A DNA stretch of 64,000 bases. Origin: Flavobacterium denitrificans DSM 15936. Lineage in GTDB: Bacteria; Bacteroidota; Bacteroidia; Flavobacteriales; Flavobacteriaceae. The notes below the pieces were generated by a model, which saw only the letters and a program-made list of their open reading frames with translations, had not been told where the DNA came from and did no database searches. A program made the translations under genes and the position numbers. The DNA lies in NCBI RefSeq assembly GCF_000425445.1, contig NZ_AUDL01000012.1, positions 186,001-250,000 on the forward strand, in the 5' to 3' direction. Positions 15,830-25,994 of this stretch are shown one piece after another; the stretch's first letter is position 1, and every line of letters begins with the position of its first letter.

Positions 15830-17290
15830 TTAAATCTTCTTTCTCATTCTCGCAACCGGAATATCCAATTGTTCACGGTATTTTGCAATCGTTCTTCTAG
15901 CAATTGGATAGCCTTTTTCTTTTAAGATTTCGGCCAATTGATCGTCTGGAAGCGGTTTTCTTTTATCCTCTTCTTCTATCGTATTTTGAAGGATTTTTTT
16001 GATTTCAAGAGTTGAGACATCTTCTCCTTGATCGTTTTTCATCGCTTCAGAGAAAAATTCCTTGATCAGTTTTGTTCCGTATGGTGTTTCAACATATTTG
16101 CTGTTTGCCACACGAGAAATTGTAGAAATATCCAAACCAACCATATCGGCAATATCTTTTAAGATCATTGGTTTTAGTTTGGTTTCGTCGCCGTCTAAGA
16201 AATATTCTTCCTGATAATGCATAATCGCATTCATGGTTACAAAAAGTGTTTCCTGACGTTGTCTGATGGCGTCGATAAACCATTTGGCCGAATCCAGTTT
16301 TTGTTTGATAAACTGAACCGCATCTTTCTGTGCCGAAGATTTATCACGAGAATCTTTATACGTTTGCATCATTTCCTGATAATCTTTCGAAACGTGCAGG
16401 GAAGGAGCATTTCTTCCGTTTAAAGTCAGTTCTAATTCGCCATCTACAATTCTGATCGCAAAATCCGGAACTATATTTTCTGTAACTTTATTATTGCCTG
16501 TAAAAGAACCGCCTGGTTTTGGGTTCAGTCTTTCAATTTCGTGAATCGCTTTTTTAAGCTGTTCGTTCGAAACGCTGTATTTTTGCAATAATTTATCGTA
16601 ATGTTTCTTCGTAAAAGCATCAAACTGATTTTCGATAATGTCAATGGCTAAATCAACATATTCGGTGGGTGTTTTATGTTTTAACTGAAGAAGTAGGCAT
16701 TCCTGCAAATCACGCGCTCCAACTCCCGAAGGTTCCAGCTCATGAATCACTGTCATCATTTTTTCGACCATTGCTTCATCAGTGTAAATTCCCTGAGTAA
16801 AAGCCATGTCGTCTACAATGTCCGGAATGCTTCTGCGGATGTATCCCATATCATCAATACTTCCAACTAGGAATTCCGCGATTTCGCGTTCTTCATCGTT
16901 CAAAATAAAAGTATTCAGCTGATTGATTAAATCCTGATGGAAACTAATCGGAGCCGCAAAAGGTGTTTCGCGTTCCTCATCGTCACTGTAATTGTTTACC
17001 TGAGTTTTGTAATCAGGCGTATCGTCGTCGCTTAGATATTCGTCAATATTAATGTCGTCTGCTTCGATTCTGTCTGATTCTGCATCATCATAATCGTCGT
17101 AGTCTTCATTAGCGTATTCATCAGCTTCGTAATCGTCTTCTTTTCCAGCTTCCAGAGCCGGATTTTCGTTCATTTCTTCTAATAAACGCTGTTCAAAAGC
17201 TTGCGTAGGCAATTGAATTAACTTCATCAGCTGTATTTGCTGTGGAGATAATTTTTGTGATAATTTTAAATTTAAAAATTGCTTTAGCAT
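15830..17290 (-). CDS. rpoN: RNA polymerase factor sigma-54
   Basis: The 486-aa protein has the glutamine/leucine-rich region I (LSQKLSPQQIQLMKLIQLP), an acidic region II (about 50-110), a core-binding region III, a helix-turn-helix (LKDIADMVGLDISTISRVANSK), and the C-terminal RpoN box ARRTIAKYRE. It directs transcription from -24/-12 promoters and needs AAA+ activators, none of which is encoded nearby. Length and order are normal for Bacteroidetes. Confidence 0.95.
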   Translation of the reverse strand: MLKQFLNLKLSQKLSPQQIQLMKLIQLPTQAFEQRLLEEMNENPALEAGKEDDYEADEYANEDYDDYDDAESDRIEADDINIDEYLSDDDTPDYKTQVNNYSDDEERETPFAAPISFHQDLINQLNTFILNDEEREIAEFLVGSIDDMGYIRRSIPDIVDDMAFTQGIYTDEAMVEKMMTVIHELEPSGVGARDLQECLLLQLKHKTPTEYVDLAIDIIENQFDAFTKKHYDKLLQKYSVSNEQLKKAIHEIERLNPKPGGSFTGNNKVTENIVPDFAIRIVDGELELTLNGRNAPSLHVSKDYQEMMQTYKDSRDKSSAQKDAVQFIKQKLDSAKWFIDAIRQRQETLFVTMNAIMHYQEEYFLDGDETKLKPMILKDIADMVGLDISTISRVANSKYVETPYGTKLIKEFFSEAMKNDQGEDVSTLEIKKILQNTIEEEDKRKPLPDDQLAEILKEKGYPIARRTIAKYREQLDIPVARMRKKI

Positions 17291-17310
17291 AAAAAAAGTT
17301 GCTAAAATAC

Positions 17311-17424
17311 TAAGCTCCTAAGAGGCTAAGTATCTTATGTTGACGAATTGAATTCGCGTAAAATTATTTTATTTATATTTTAAAAACTTAGAATCTTAGT
17401 GTCTTAGCGACTTAGAATCTTAGA
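17311..17424. repeat. CTTAG-rich imperfect inverted repeat
   Basis: The region between asnS and rpoN contains ctaagctcctaagaggctaag on the left and several cttag units on the right (17390-17424), roughly reverse complementary. Similar CTTAG-rich tails occur at 34225-34258 and 63070-63105. Confidence 0.5.
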
Positions 17425-18870
17425 TTAAAACTCTGCACTTCCAGGAGTTCTTGGGAAAGGAATTACGTCTCTAATGTTTGTCATACCTGTAACAAACAAT
17501 ACCAAACGTTCAAATCCTAAACCAAAACCTGCGTGCGTTGCAGAACCAAATCTTCTGGTGTCTAAATACCAGTATAATTCTTCTTTGTCAATTCCAAGTT
17601 TTTCCATTTTCTCAACCAAAACATCGTAACGCTCTTCTCTTTCAGAACCACCAACGATTTCTCCAATTCCAGGGAAAAGGATATCCATTGCACGAACAGT
17701 TTCTCTTCCTGGTTCTGTATTGTCATTCAAACGCATGTAAAACGCTTTGATGTTTGCTGGGTAATCGTATAAAATTACCGGACATTTAAAGTGCTTTTCA
17801 ACCAAGAAACGCTCGTGTTCTGACTGTAAATCAGCTCCCCATTCGTTGATTAAATATTGGAATTTCTTCTTTTTATTTGGAGTTGAATCTCTTAAAATGT
17901 CAATTGCTTCTGTATAAGAAACACGTTTGAAGTTGTTGTCCAATACGAAGTTCAATTTCTCTAACAAAGCCATTTCGCTTCTTTCAGCTTGTGGTTTAGA
18001 TTTTTCTTCCTCAAGAAGTCTTCCTTCTAAGAATTTCAAATCGTCTCCACAATTATCTAAAGCATATTTAATTACATACTGAATAAAATCTTCAGCCAAA
18101 TCCATGTTGTCATCCAAATCGTTGAAAGCAACTTCTGGCTCGATCATCCAGAATTCTGCCAAGTGACGAGAAGTGTTTGAATTCTCTGCTCTAAAAGTTG
18201 GCCCAAAAGTATAAATTTGACCCAAAGCCATTGCGAAAGTTTCACCTTCTAACTGTCCAGAAACCGTTAAGTTGGTATGTTTTCCAAAGAAATCTTTTTT
18301 GAAATCAATGTTTCCTTCTTCATTTTTTGGAAGATTATCCAAAGGCAATGAAGTTACCTGAAACATTTCTCCAGCACCTTCAGCATCAGCTCCAGTGATA
18401 ATTGGCGTGTTCACATACACAAAACCTTTTTCCTGAAAATATTTGTGAACCGCAAATGACAATACCGAACGCACACGCATAATCGCACCAAAAGCATTTG
18501 TACGTACACGCAAGTGAGCGTTTTCACGTAAAAATTCTAAAGAGTGTTTTTTAGGTTGCATTGGGAATTTCTCCGCATCAGAATCTCCAAGGATCTCCAG
18601 TTTTGTAACCTGAATTTCGTATTTCTGACCCGCACCTTTGCTCTCCACCAAAGTTCCAATTACAGAAACCGAAGCTCCAGTCGTGATTCTTTTTAAAGTC
18701 TCTTCCGGTGTATTTTCAAAATCAACAACACATTGAATATTATTAATTGTAGAACCGTCATTAAGCGCGATGAACTGATTATTTCTAAAAGTTCTCACCC
18801 ATCCTTTTGCATTCACTTCCTGTAGCGTCGTCGTACTGTTTAATAAGTCTTTAACCTTTGTGTGTTTCAT
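17425..18870 (-). CDS. asnS: asparagine-tRNA ligase
   Basis: The 481-aa protein has an N-terminal OB-fold ([19 protein letters not shown]) and a class II synthetase core with [21 protein letters not shown] (motif 2) and [30 protein letters not shown] (motif 3 and C-terminus). That ending and overall length distinguish AsnRS from AspRS. It charges tRNA-Asn in the cytoplasm. A TATATTTG -7 element lies on the minus strand at 18945-18938. Confidence 0.95.
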   Translation of the reverse strand: MKHTKVKDLLNSTTTLQEVNAKGWVRTFRNNQFIALNDGSTINNIQCVVDFENTPEETLKRITTGASVSVIGTLVESKGAGQKYEIQVTKLEILGDSDAEKFPMQPKKHSLEFLRENAHLRVRTNAFGAIMRVRSVLSFAVHKYFQEKGFVYVNTPIITGADAEGAGEMFQVTSLPLDNLPKNEEGNIDFKKDFFGKHTNLTVSGQLEGETFAMALGQIYTFGPTFRAENSNTSRHLAEFWMIEPEVAFNDLDDNMDLAEDFIQYVIKYALDNCGDDLKFLEGRLLEEEKSKPQAERSEMALLEKLNFVLDNNFKRVSYTEAIDILRDSTPNKKKKFQYLINEWGADLQSEHERFLVEKHFKCPVILYDYPANIKAFYMRLNDNTEPGRETVRAMDILFPGIGEIVGGSEREERYDVLVEKMEKLGIDKEELYWYLDTRRFGSATHAGFGLGFERLVLFVTGMTNIRDVIPFPRTPGSAEF

Positions 18871-18937
18871 TTTTATTTTAGATTTATAGATTGCTGATTT
18901 TAGATTAAAATAAAATCAGTGTTTTTATATCGAATTG

Positions 18938-18945
18938 CAAATATA
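18938..18945 (-). promoter_or_regulatory. -7 element (TATATTTG) of asnS
   Basis: The minus strand matches TAnnTTTG exactly, 68 bases before the asnS ATG. No clear TTG is seen at -33. Confidence 0.4.
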
Positions 18946-18971
18946 AACGATAATAATTAATTTTTGAAGCT

Positions 18972-19050
18972 GTTTCCTGCTCTCCGCTGTATCTTTCTAT
19001 TTTTAAAGAAAAAATAGAAAGGATGCCGCTTCGATCAGGGCTAGGGCACT
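18972..19050 (-). ncRNA. Flavo-1-like structured repeat, copy 3
   Basis: Read on the minus strand it begins ctagccctgatcgaa, continues gcggcatcc, has a long A/T hairpin (ctattttttctttaaaaatag) different from copies 1 and 2, and ends gatacagcggagagcagg. It lies in sense orientation between the MMPL exporter stop and asnS. Constant ends with a variable middle hairpin support a structured RNA. Confidence 0.55.
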
Positions 19051-19094
19051 CGTTTTCAGGAGAACCGTTTTGTAAATTTAGTTTTTCTCTCATT

Positions 19095-19198
19095 TTTGTC
19101 ATTTCGACGAAGGAGAAATCTTCGCAAGAAACTCGACAAAGTTTGGAATTGCAGTGCGGAGCTACTTGCGAAGATTTCTCCTTCGTCGAAATGACAAA
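19095..19198. repeat. palindromic GTCATTTCGACGAAGG element, 34-bp perfect arms
   Basis: The arms 19095-19128 and 19165-19198 are exact reverse complements. It belongs to the same family as 2408-2507 and 41233-41340. The reading frames that cross it are not genes. Confidence 0.85.
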
Positions 19199-19279
19199 CT
19201 GGGTGTCAATCTTTGCCAAAGTTGAAAACTTTGACAAAGATTTAGGTGTTTTAATTCGTGAATTCGTGGCGAAAAAAAA

Positions 19280-21649
19280 TTACTCCTCCAAATTCTCCAA
19301 TAATTCCTCTTTCTTAGTTTTCTTCTTCTCAAAAGTCAAAACCAATGAAGGCAATACAACCAAATTCGCAAACATCGCAAAAGCCAAAGTACAAGAAATT
19401 AATCCTCCAAGAGCAATCGTTCCGCTAAAGCTTGATAATGTAAAAGTCGCAAAACCTAAAATCAAAACTACTGATGTATAAAAAGTACTGATTCCAGTTT
19501 CTCTTAAAGCACTGAAAACTGATTTCTTCACTTTTCCGCCACTTTGAATTAAATCATGTTTGTATTTCGCCATAAACTGAATCGCATTGTCTACTGAAAT
19601 TCCAAACGCAATACTAAATACCAAAATCGTAGAAGGTTTCAACGGAATTCCGAAATAACCCATTAATCCAGATGTAATACAAAGTGGTAAAATATTTGTA
19701 ATTACAGACGCCATTACCATTTTGAAAGAACGGAATAAATACAGCATCAATATTGCAATAACCGCAATTGCAAAAATTAACGATTCAATTAAATTGTCAA
19801 CTAAATACGATGTCCCTTTTTGGAAAACCAATGCTTTTCCGGTAACGGTAACTTCGTAACGGTCTTTTGGGAAAATTTCGGCAATTTTGTTGTTTAATTT
19901 TTTCTCCACTTTCGCCATTTCGTCCGTTCCAATATCTTTCATGAAAGTCGTGATTCGGGCATATTGTCCGGTAGAATCTACATAAGCTTTCATTAAATTT
20001 TCTTTGCTGTTTTTGGTCGCATTTTTGGCATAACTCAAAATAAAAGCTTGTTCTTGGGAAGTCGGTAATTGGTAATATTCCGGATTTCCATTATAAAAAG
20101 CTTGTTTCGAATATTTGACCAAATTCACAATCGAAACTGGTTTTGCCAATTCTGGAATTTCTGCAATTGTATTTTGCAATTCGTCCATTTTACGAATCGT
20201 CGAAGCTTTCATAACACCTTTTTTCTTTTTGGTGTCAATCATAATTTCCAATGGCATTACGCCGTTGAACTCTTTTTCGTAAAACAAAATATCTTTAAAG
20301 AAAGAAGCGCTTTTTGGCATTTCGCCAATCAAACTTCCTGAAACTTTCATTTGAGCAACTCCAATTACGCTGAAAACCAAAAGTAAGCCGTAAACAATAT
20401 AAACGATTTTACGTTTTGTTTTTACCAAGTCTTCAACAACATTCAATAAAGTCGAAATGTAGGTTTTAGTCAAGTGATATAAATGCTTTTCTTTTGGAAG
20501 TGGCATGAAACTGTAAATAATTGGCACGATAAAAAGCGTCAATAAATAAACCGAAATCACGTTGATCGAGGTCACTAAACCAAACTCAAAAAGCAAATCA
20601 TTTCCAGTAATCATAAACGTGGCAAAACCAATCGCCGTTGTCAAATTCGTCATTAAAGTCGAAACTCCAATTTTAGAAATAACGCGTTGCAATGCTTTTG
20701 CCTGATTGTTATGCAATTTGATTTCCTGCTGGTATTTATTGATCAGGAAAATACAGTTTGTAATCCCGATTACGATAATCAGTGGCGGAATAATAGCGGT
20801 TAAAATCGTGATTTTATAACCAAATAATCCCAGTGTTCCGAATGACCAGATTACACCAACAATTAAAATACAAATCGAAATAAATGTTGCTCTGAACGAA
20901 CGGAAAAAGAAAAAGAAAATCAATGAAACCGTCAATAAAGCCGCTCCAATGAACAATCCAATTTCGCCTTTCATATCATCAGCATTGATGGTTCTGATAT
21001 AAGGCATTCCGGAAACTTTCAAATCAATTCCAGTTGTTTTTTCGAATTTATTGATTTTCGGAACTAAATTTTCAAGTATAAAAGTCTTTCTTTCCGGTGT
21101 ATTTACTAAAGCCTTATTGATGTAAATCGCCGAACGAACACTTCCGCTTTCTTTGTTAAATAAAAGACCTTCGTAAAAAGGCAAATTGTTGAATAAATCG
21201 TGTTGAATGCTTTTCAAATAAGCGGGATCTAACGCTTTGCTTTGATCGATAAAAGGCGTTAAAACGAATTTTTCGTTAATCGTATCTTTTTCAAGTTTTT
21301 TCAAATCATTTAAAGAAACCACTAAATCAACTTCTTTTGATTTTTTTAAACCTGTCATCAATTCATTCCAAGCCGCATAGTTTTTTGGCGTGAAGAATTT
21401 AGGATCGTTAAAACCAATCACAACAAGATTTCCTTCTTCACCAAACTTGTCTAGAAATTTTTGGTAATCTTTGTTTGCTTTATGATCCTTCGGAAGCAAG
21501 TTTGCTTCAGTATAAGTCATAGAAAGGTTTTTCCACTGAAAACCAAGAAAAATGGTTAATGCAGAAAGCAAAACCAGAATTGTGATTCTGTTTTTAAGTA
21601 TAATTCGGGCGAGTTTTTCCCAAAATCCAACTTGAATTGAGTTTTTCAT
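19280..21649 (-). CDS. RND-superfamily exporter (MMPL type)
   Basis: The 789-aa protein has two repeats, each a membrane span, a large periplasmic loop and a five-span block (second block around residues 630-775). This is the MMPL/HAE2-like layout of proteins annotated as predicted RND exporters. Conserved membrane motifs include GEIGLFIGAALLTVSLIFFFFFRSFRA and the second-half FSIAFGISVDNAIQFMAKYKHD, whose aspartate is a candidate proton-relay residue. Substrates in the family are lipids or hydrophobic compounds. There is no adjacent membrane-fusion protein or outer-membrane factor. Confidence 0.8.
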   Translation of the reverse strand: MKNSIQVGFWEKLARIILKNRITILVLLSALTIFLGFQWKNLSMTYTEANLLPKDHKANKDYQKFLDKFGEEGNLVVIGFNDPKFFTPKNYAAWNELMTGLKKSKEVDLVVSLNDLKKLEKDTINEKFVLTPFIDQSKALDPAYLKSIQHDLFNNLPFYEGLLFNKESGSVRSAIYINKALVNTPERKTFILENLVPKINKFEKTTGIDLKVSGMPYIRTINADDMKGEIGLFIGAALLTVSLIFFFFFRSFRATFISICILIVGVIWSFGTLGLFGYKITILTAIIPPLIIVIGITNCIFLINKYQQEIKLHNNQAKALQRVISKIGVSTLMTNLTTAIGFATFMITGNDLLFEFGLVTSINVISVYLLTLFIVPIIYSFMPLPKEKHLYHLTKTYISTLLNVVEDLVKTKRKIVYIVYGLLLVFSVIGVAQMKVSGSLIGEMPKSASFFKDILFYEKEFNGVMPLEIMIDTKKKKGVMKASTIRKMDELQNTIAEIPELAKPVSIVNLVKYSKQAFYNGNPEYYQLPTSQEQAFILSYAKNATKNSKENLMKAYVDSTGQYARITTFMKDIGTDEMAKVEKKLNNKIAEIFPKDRYEVTVTGKALVFQKGTSYLVDNLIESLIFAIAVIAILMLYLFRSFKMVMASVITNILPLCITSGLMGYFGIPLKPSTILVFSIAFGISVDNAIQFMAKYKHDLIQSGGKVKKSVFSALRETGISTFYTSVVLILGFATFTLSSFSGTIALGGLISCTLAFAMFANLVVLPSLVLTFEKKKTKKEELLENLEE

Positions 21650-21797
21650 AAAATCTTTAAAAATGGTTGCAAATGTAGTGAAAAGTGCTCAAAATCATAA
21701 ATAATCGATTGTATTTTACGCAATGTTAACACAAATTTGCAAGTTTTTATGTTGTAATAATTTTCTTGTTTTTTGTTATTTAGTCGCGAGCTTTTCT

Positions 21798-21805
21798 CAT
21801 ATTTG
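21798..21805 (+). promoter_or_regulatory. possible -7 element of the LytS/LytR operon
   Basis: CATATTTG differs from TAnnTTTG at the first position. A TTG lies 22 bases upstream (tttttTTGttat). It is 63 bases before the sensor kinase ATG. Confidence 0.3.
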
Positions 21806-21868
21806 TATTGAAAATGAAAAATTACTGGCAAATTCATACCAAATGAACTTTTAAACTTTACTTGATAA

Positions 21869-22630
21869 ATGCAACAAAATAATACCGCAACTTTTATTTT
21901 TCTGGCAATTCTTTTATTGCTTGTCATTATCATTTGTTTTATGATTTACCAATTGGTACAAGCCAAAAAAGCAAAAGATAATGCCGAAAAGAGCTTTTAT
22001 GCACTTGAAGTAAAAGTTAATGATTTGCAGTTGGAAACTCTCGAGTCAAAACTGAATCCGCATTTGTTTAAGAATATTTTGAATTCCATTCAGTCGCATG
22101 CTTACCAAACTTATTTCGCTTTAGATAAACTGGCAAATGTGCTGGATTATATTTTATACGAAAGCAAAAAGAAATTTGTCACTGCCAAAGAAGAAATTGA
22201 TTTTGCGCTGAATTTGATTGAAATCAATAAGATTAAAATAAGTCCGCTTTTTGAATTAAAGATTAAAACGAACATCAACAAGGAAGACAAACTTTATGAT
22301 CAGCCTTTATTGGCACCGCTAATTTCGATTGATTTAATTGAGAATGCCTTTAAACATGCTGATTTGCAAAGTGCAGATGCTTTTATTTCGGTTGTTTTTG
22401 AGTTTAAAGACAATGCCTTTTTTATGACGGTTTCGAATAAAATTTCGGATAAAAAAGTATTGAAAAAGGAACGAAGTGGTTTTGGACATGCCACTTTAGA
22501 ACACCGCCTTCGCATCATTTACAAGAATAATTTCAAACTCGATAAGTTTGTAGAAAACGATGTTTATATTGCGCATCTAAAAATAGATTTACTTGGATAC
22601 AAAACTGAAATGCTTGCTTCTGGACGATGA
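21869..22630 (+). CDS. LytS-type sensor histidine kinase
   Basis: The 253-aa protein has one N-terminal membrane anchor (about residues 8-30), then the His_kinase motif of the LytS family LESKLNPHLFKNILNSIQSH (about 60-79; the phospho-histidine is in NPHLF), and a HATPase region with LIENAFKHA and a glycine-poor ERSGFGHATLEHRL lid. It lacks any sensor domain, so it may sense through partners. It phosphorylates the LytTR regulator encoded next; the two genes overlap by 38 bp. Confidence 0.85.
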   Translation: MQQNNTATFIFLAILLLLVIIICFMIYQLVQAKKAKDNAEKSFYALEVKVNDLQLETLESKLNPHLFKNILNSIQSHAYQTYFALDKLANVLDYILYESKKKFVTAKEEIDFALNLIEINKIKISPLFELKIKTNINKEDKLYDQPLLAPLISIDLIENAFKHADLQSADAFISVVFEFKDNAFFMTVSNKISDKKVLKKERSGFGHATLEHRLRIIYKNNFKLDKFVENDVYIAHLKIDLLGYKTEMLASGR

Positions 22631-23312
22631 GCTTCCGGGATTAACGTACCTGAAAATGCTTTGCGAACAAATTCCAGAACTGGAAATTGTAAAGACATAT
22701 AATAACCCTGAAAAACTTTTGTCTGATTTCGCCGATCTAGATTTTGATTTGCTGATTTCGGATATCGAAATGCCTGGAATCGACGGACTTCATTTGGCTG
22801 AAATGCTCCAAAATAAGTTGGTGATTTTTTGCACCGCTTATAAAGAATACGCTGCCGATGCTTTTAATATTGATGCTATAGATTATATTACAAAACCGGT
22901 AAAATTGGAGCGTTTGCAAAAAGCGATTGCCAAAGCCGTTGAACGTTTTGAAAAACCTGACACAAAGAAAAAATTCATTCAGCTCAATACAGACAAAGGC
23001 AAAACGTTACTTTATTTTAATCAAATTCAATATATAAAAACAGCTCTTAGTGATAGTCGGGATAAAACAGTTTTATTGACTGATGGCAGTTTTTTGAATT
23101 TGAAAAACATTAAATTTGATACGCTTTTAAATGAATTGCCTGACGCCGATTTTTGTCGTGTTAACAAAAAAGAAATTGTTGCTGTAAAAGCCGTGAAATT
23201 TTTTAATCATAACGAAATTGTATTGCATCATTTGGAAGAAAACAACAAAAATGCAAGCATGATTTTGAGCGAAACCTATCGCGCAGACTTTTTGAAAAAG
23301 GTGAAAATATAA
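22593..23312 (+). CDS. LytTR-family response regulator
   Basis: The 239-aa protein has a receiver domain (LLLDDE at the N-terminus, phospho-aspartate in DLLISDIEMPGIDG, KP motif in DYITKPVKL) and a C-terminal LytTR DNA-binding domain (FIQLNTDKGKTLLYFNQIQYIKT ... FCRVNKKEIVAV). The only usable start is TTG at 22593, within the 3' end of the kinase gene; the next in-frame ATG would delete the receiver's first aspartates. The 38-bp overlap implies translational coupling. Confidence 0.85.
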   Translation: MDTKLKCLLLDDELPGLTYLKMLCEQIPELEIVKTYNNPEKLLSDFADLDFDLLISDIEMPGIDGLHLAEMLQNKLVIFCTAYKEYAADAFNIDAIDYITKPVKLERLQKAIAKAVERFEKPDTKKKFIQLNTDKGKTLLYFNQIQYIKTALSDSRDKTVLLTDGSFLNLKNIKFDTLLNELPDADFCRVNKKEIVAVKAVKFFNHNEIVLHHLEENNKNASMILSETYRADFLKKVKI

Positions 23313-23493
23313 AGGGAGAAATAAGTCAAAATCATGTCGGGCTGAGCGATCCCGAGGCTTCGGGAGAAGCCCGTTTTAGAACTTATTACAAAGTTTTTCG
23401 GACTTATTACATAGATTGAAAATTAGCTTTCAAATTGCTTTTGTACATAAAATCGACTTCTGATATTTGTTTCATAATTTTAAAAAACGAGTT

Positions 23494-25764
23494 ATGAATA
23501 ACTTTAAAAACTCCTTATTTTACATTACAGTTATTGGTGGTTTTACTACTCTAATTTATTGGATAATTTCTCAGGGAGCATCTCTTGAAGCTGGACGAAA
23601 TGTTTTAGAAAAAAAAATAGAAAGCAATCATTGGAACGATTTCTTGCATTCAATGGTTGAAAACTTACAGCATCCTCTTGCCATATTATTAGCACAAATT
23701 GTAACTATTATTTTGGTTGCGCGTTTGTTTGGGTGGTTTTTTAGAAAAATCGGACAACCATCTGTAATCGGGGAAATGATTGCGGGAATTGTTCTCGGGC
23801 CATCTTTAGTTGGAATGTATTTTCCGGAGTTTTCAGCGGCTTTGTTTCCAAAGGAATCTTTAGGAAATCTTCAGTTTTTAAGTCAGATTGGTTTAATCCT
23901 TTTCATGTTCGTAATCGGAATGGAATTGGATTTGAAAGTATTGAAAAATAAAGCGCACGATGCCGTTGTAATTAGTCACGCAAGTATCGTTATTCCGTTT
24001 GCTTTAGGATTAGTCTTGGCTTATTTTATTTATGGAACTCTTGCTCCTGATGGAGTTGCTTTTTCTTCCTTCGGATTATTTATGGGAATCGCCATGAGTA
24101 TTACGGCATTTCCGGTATTAGCAAGAATAGTGCAGGAACGAGGTCTTCAAAAAACCAAACTTGGGACCATTGCGATTACTTGTGCTGCGGCTGATGATAT
24201 TACGGCTTGGTGTATTTTGGCGGTTGTAATTGCAATCGTAAAAGCAGGTTCATTAACAAGTTCGCTTTATGTAATTGGTTTGGCGATTTTGTATGTAATT
24301 ATCATGCTCAAAATTGTTCGTCCTTTCTTAAAACGTGTTGGCGACTTAAATTCAACTCGCGAAAGTTTGAATAAGCCGGTTGTTGCAATTTTTTTCTTGA
24401 CACTTTTATTCTCAGCATATGCAGCTGAATTAATCGGAATTCACGCTTTGTTTGGCGCTTTTTTAGCTGGAGCAATTATGCCGGAAAACAATAAATTCAG
24501 AAATATTTTTATCGAAAAAGTAGAAGACGTTGCAATTATTGTACTTCTGCCTTTGTTCTTTGTTTTTACTGGTTTACGTACACAAATCGGATTATTGAAC
24601 GATCCTGCTTTGTGGAAAATCACCGGAATTATTATTGTTGTAGCAGTTGTTGGGAAATTCTTTGGAAGTGCTTTAGCAGCAAAATTTGTAGGTCAAAACT
24701 GGAAAGACAGTTTAGCCATTGGTGCTTTGATGAACACTCGTGGATTGATGGAATTGGTTGTTTTGAATATTGGTTATGATCTAGGAGTATTATCGACAGA
24801 GATTTTTACTATGATGGTAATCATGGCTTTGATAACAACTTTTATGACTGGACCGGCTTTAGATTTCATCAATTTTATTTTTAAAGATAAAGCGACTGCC
24901 GTTCCGGAGGAAATTGGAACCAAAAGCAAATACAAGATTCTGCTTTCGTTTGCAACACCTGAAAGGGGAAAGAAACTGCTTAAAATTGCAAATAGCTTAG
25001 TTAAAAAACAGGGCGACAACTCGGTTGTAACGGCAATGCATTTGTCTTTAAGTACAGAAATACATTCATTTGACGTTAAAGATCACGAGCGAAAAATGCT
25101 GGTTCCGATTATTGAGGAATCAAAACAATTGAATCAAAATATTAACAGCTTTTTTAAAGTAACAAATGATATCGATGCTGATATTATTGATACAGCGAAT
25201 CAGGGGGAATATGATTTATTGCTTGTTGGTTTGGGACAATCTATTTTTGACGGTACTTTACTCGGTAAAATACTTGGATTTACAACCAGAATTGTAAATC
25301 CGGATCGTTTGATTGATAAGTTTACCGGAAAAGAAGGTTTGTTTGAGAATAATCCTTTTGATGAAAGAACGCGTCATATTATTACAAAAAGTAAAATGCC
25401 AGTCGGAATTTTTATTGATAAGGATTTAGAAGAAGTTGATCAGGTTTTTATGCCGGTTTTTAGCAAAGAAGATGCTTATTTAATTGAATACGCTAAAAAA
25501 CTGATCAATAATAATGGTTCTCAAATAACAGTTTTAGATGCCAGCGGTGAGGTGAAAAATACAAGAGATATTCAAGAAACAATTCGCTCAATTGAACAAA
25601 TTGCACCAAATCACATTATGATTATGCATGACAGAACAATTAAGAAAGAGTTTTTAGAAAGTCAGAACTTAATGATTATTAGTTTAGACAGCTGGAAAAA
25701 ACTTATCGAGTCGCAAAGCACTTGGCTGAATAATACGCCATCAGTTTTGATTCTTAAGCCATAA
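23494..25764 (+). CDS. CPA2-type cation:proton antiporter
   Basis: I chose the ATG at 23494; a TTG frame extends nine codons upstream. The 756-aa protein has an N-terminal span, about 12 further spans forming a Na+/H+ exchanger domain (residues ~75-475; GQPSVIGEMIAGIVLGPSLVG and AADDITAWC with the ion-binding aspartates) and a cytoplasmic C-terminal half that resembles universal-stress/nucleotide-binding sequence. It exchanges Na+ or K+ for protons across the inner membrane. It has its own terminator at 25787-25832. Confidence 0.85.
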   Translation: MNNFKNSLFYITVIGGFTTLIYWIISQGASLEAGRNVLEKKIESNHWNDFLHSMVENLQHPLAILLAQIVTIILVARLFGWFFRKIGQPSVIGEMIAGIVLGPSLVGMYFPEFSAALFPKESLGNLQFLSQIGLILFMFVIGMELDLKVLKNKAHDAVVISHASIVIPFALGLVLAYFIYGTLAPDGVAFSSFGLFMGIAMSITAFPVLARIVQERGLQKTKLGTIAITCAAADDITAWCILAVVIAIVKAGSLTSSLYVIGLAILYVIIMLKIVRPFLKRVGDLNSTRESLNKPVVAIFFLTLLFSAYAAELIGIHALFGAFLAGAIMPENNKFRNIFIEKVEDVAIIVLLPLFFVFTGLRTQIGLLNDPALWKITGIIIVVAVVGKFFGSALAAKFVGQNWKDSLAIGALMNTRGLMELVVLNIGYDLGVLSTEIFTMMVIMALITTFMTGPALDFINFIFKDKATAVPEEIGTKSKYKILLSFATPERGKKLLKIANSLVKKQGDNSVVTAMHLSLSTEIHSFDVKDHERKMLVPIIEESKQLNQNINSFFKVTNDIDADIIDTANQGEYDLLLVGLGQSIFDGTLLGKILGFTTRIVNPDRLIDKFTGKEGLFENNPFDERTRHIITKSKMPVGIFIDKDLEEVDQVFMPVFSKEDAYLIEYAKKLINNNGSQITVLDASGEVKNTRDIQETIRSIEQIAPNHIMIMHDRTIKKEFLESQNLMIISLDSWKKLIESQSTWLNNTPSVLILKP

Positions 25765-25786
25765 AGTTTTTAAAATTTCAATATGT

Positions 25787-25832
25787 TAAATCTCAAATTC
25801 CAATTTTAATATTGGAGTTTGGGATTTTTTTA
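25787..25832 (+). terminator. terminator of the antiporter gene
   Basis: The arms aaatctcaaattccaa and ttggagtttgggattttt pair with few mismatches and lead into a T-run. The same ttccaaattccaa type is found after leuS (41090-41136). Confidence 0.6.
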
Positions 25833-25833
25833 T

Positions 25834-25975
25834 AGCCACCAATTCACGAATTTATCGGATTTCTTTGCACGGTTTGTTAATCATAAATTTCACAAATTTA
25901 TTTTGTTACAATTTGTGAAATTAAGCGGAAAAATTTTCACAAAATTAAGCAGTGAAATTCGTTAATTCGTGGCTG
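25834..25975. repeat. GCCACGAATT-family nested inverted repeat
   Basis: Outer arms (agccaccaattcacgaattt and aaattcgttaattcgtggct) enclose an inner palindrome around aaatttcacaaatt / aatttgtgaaatt. It fills the intergenic gap with no ORF. Confidence 0.6.
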
Positions 25976-25994
25976 AAAAATTTGGAATTTTAAA

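Noticed and set aside
18905..19481. Two ORFs of 110 and 152 aa around the 19.1-kb palindrome
   Set aside because: Both are translations of the repeat, Flavo-1-like sequence and the antisense end of the exporter.
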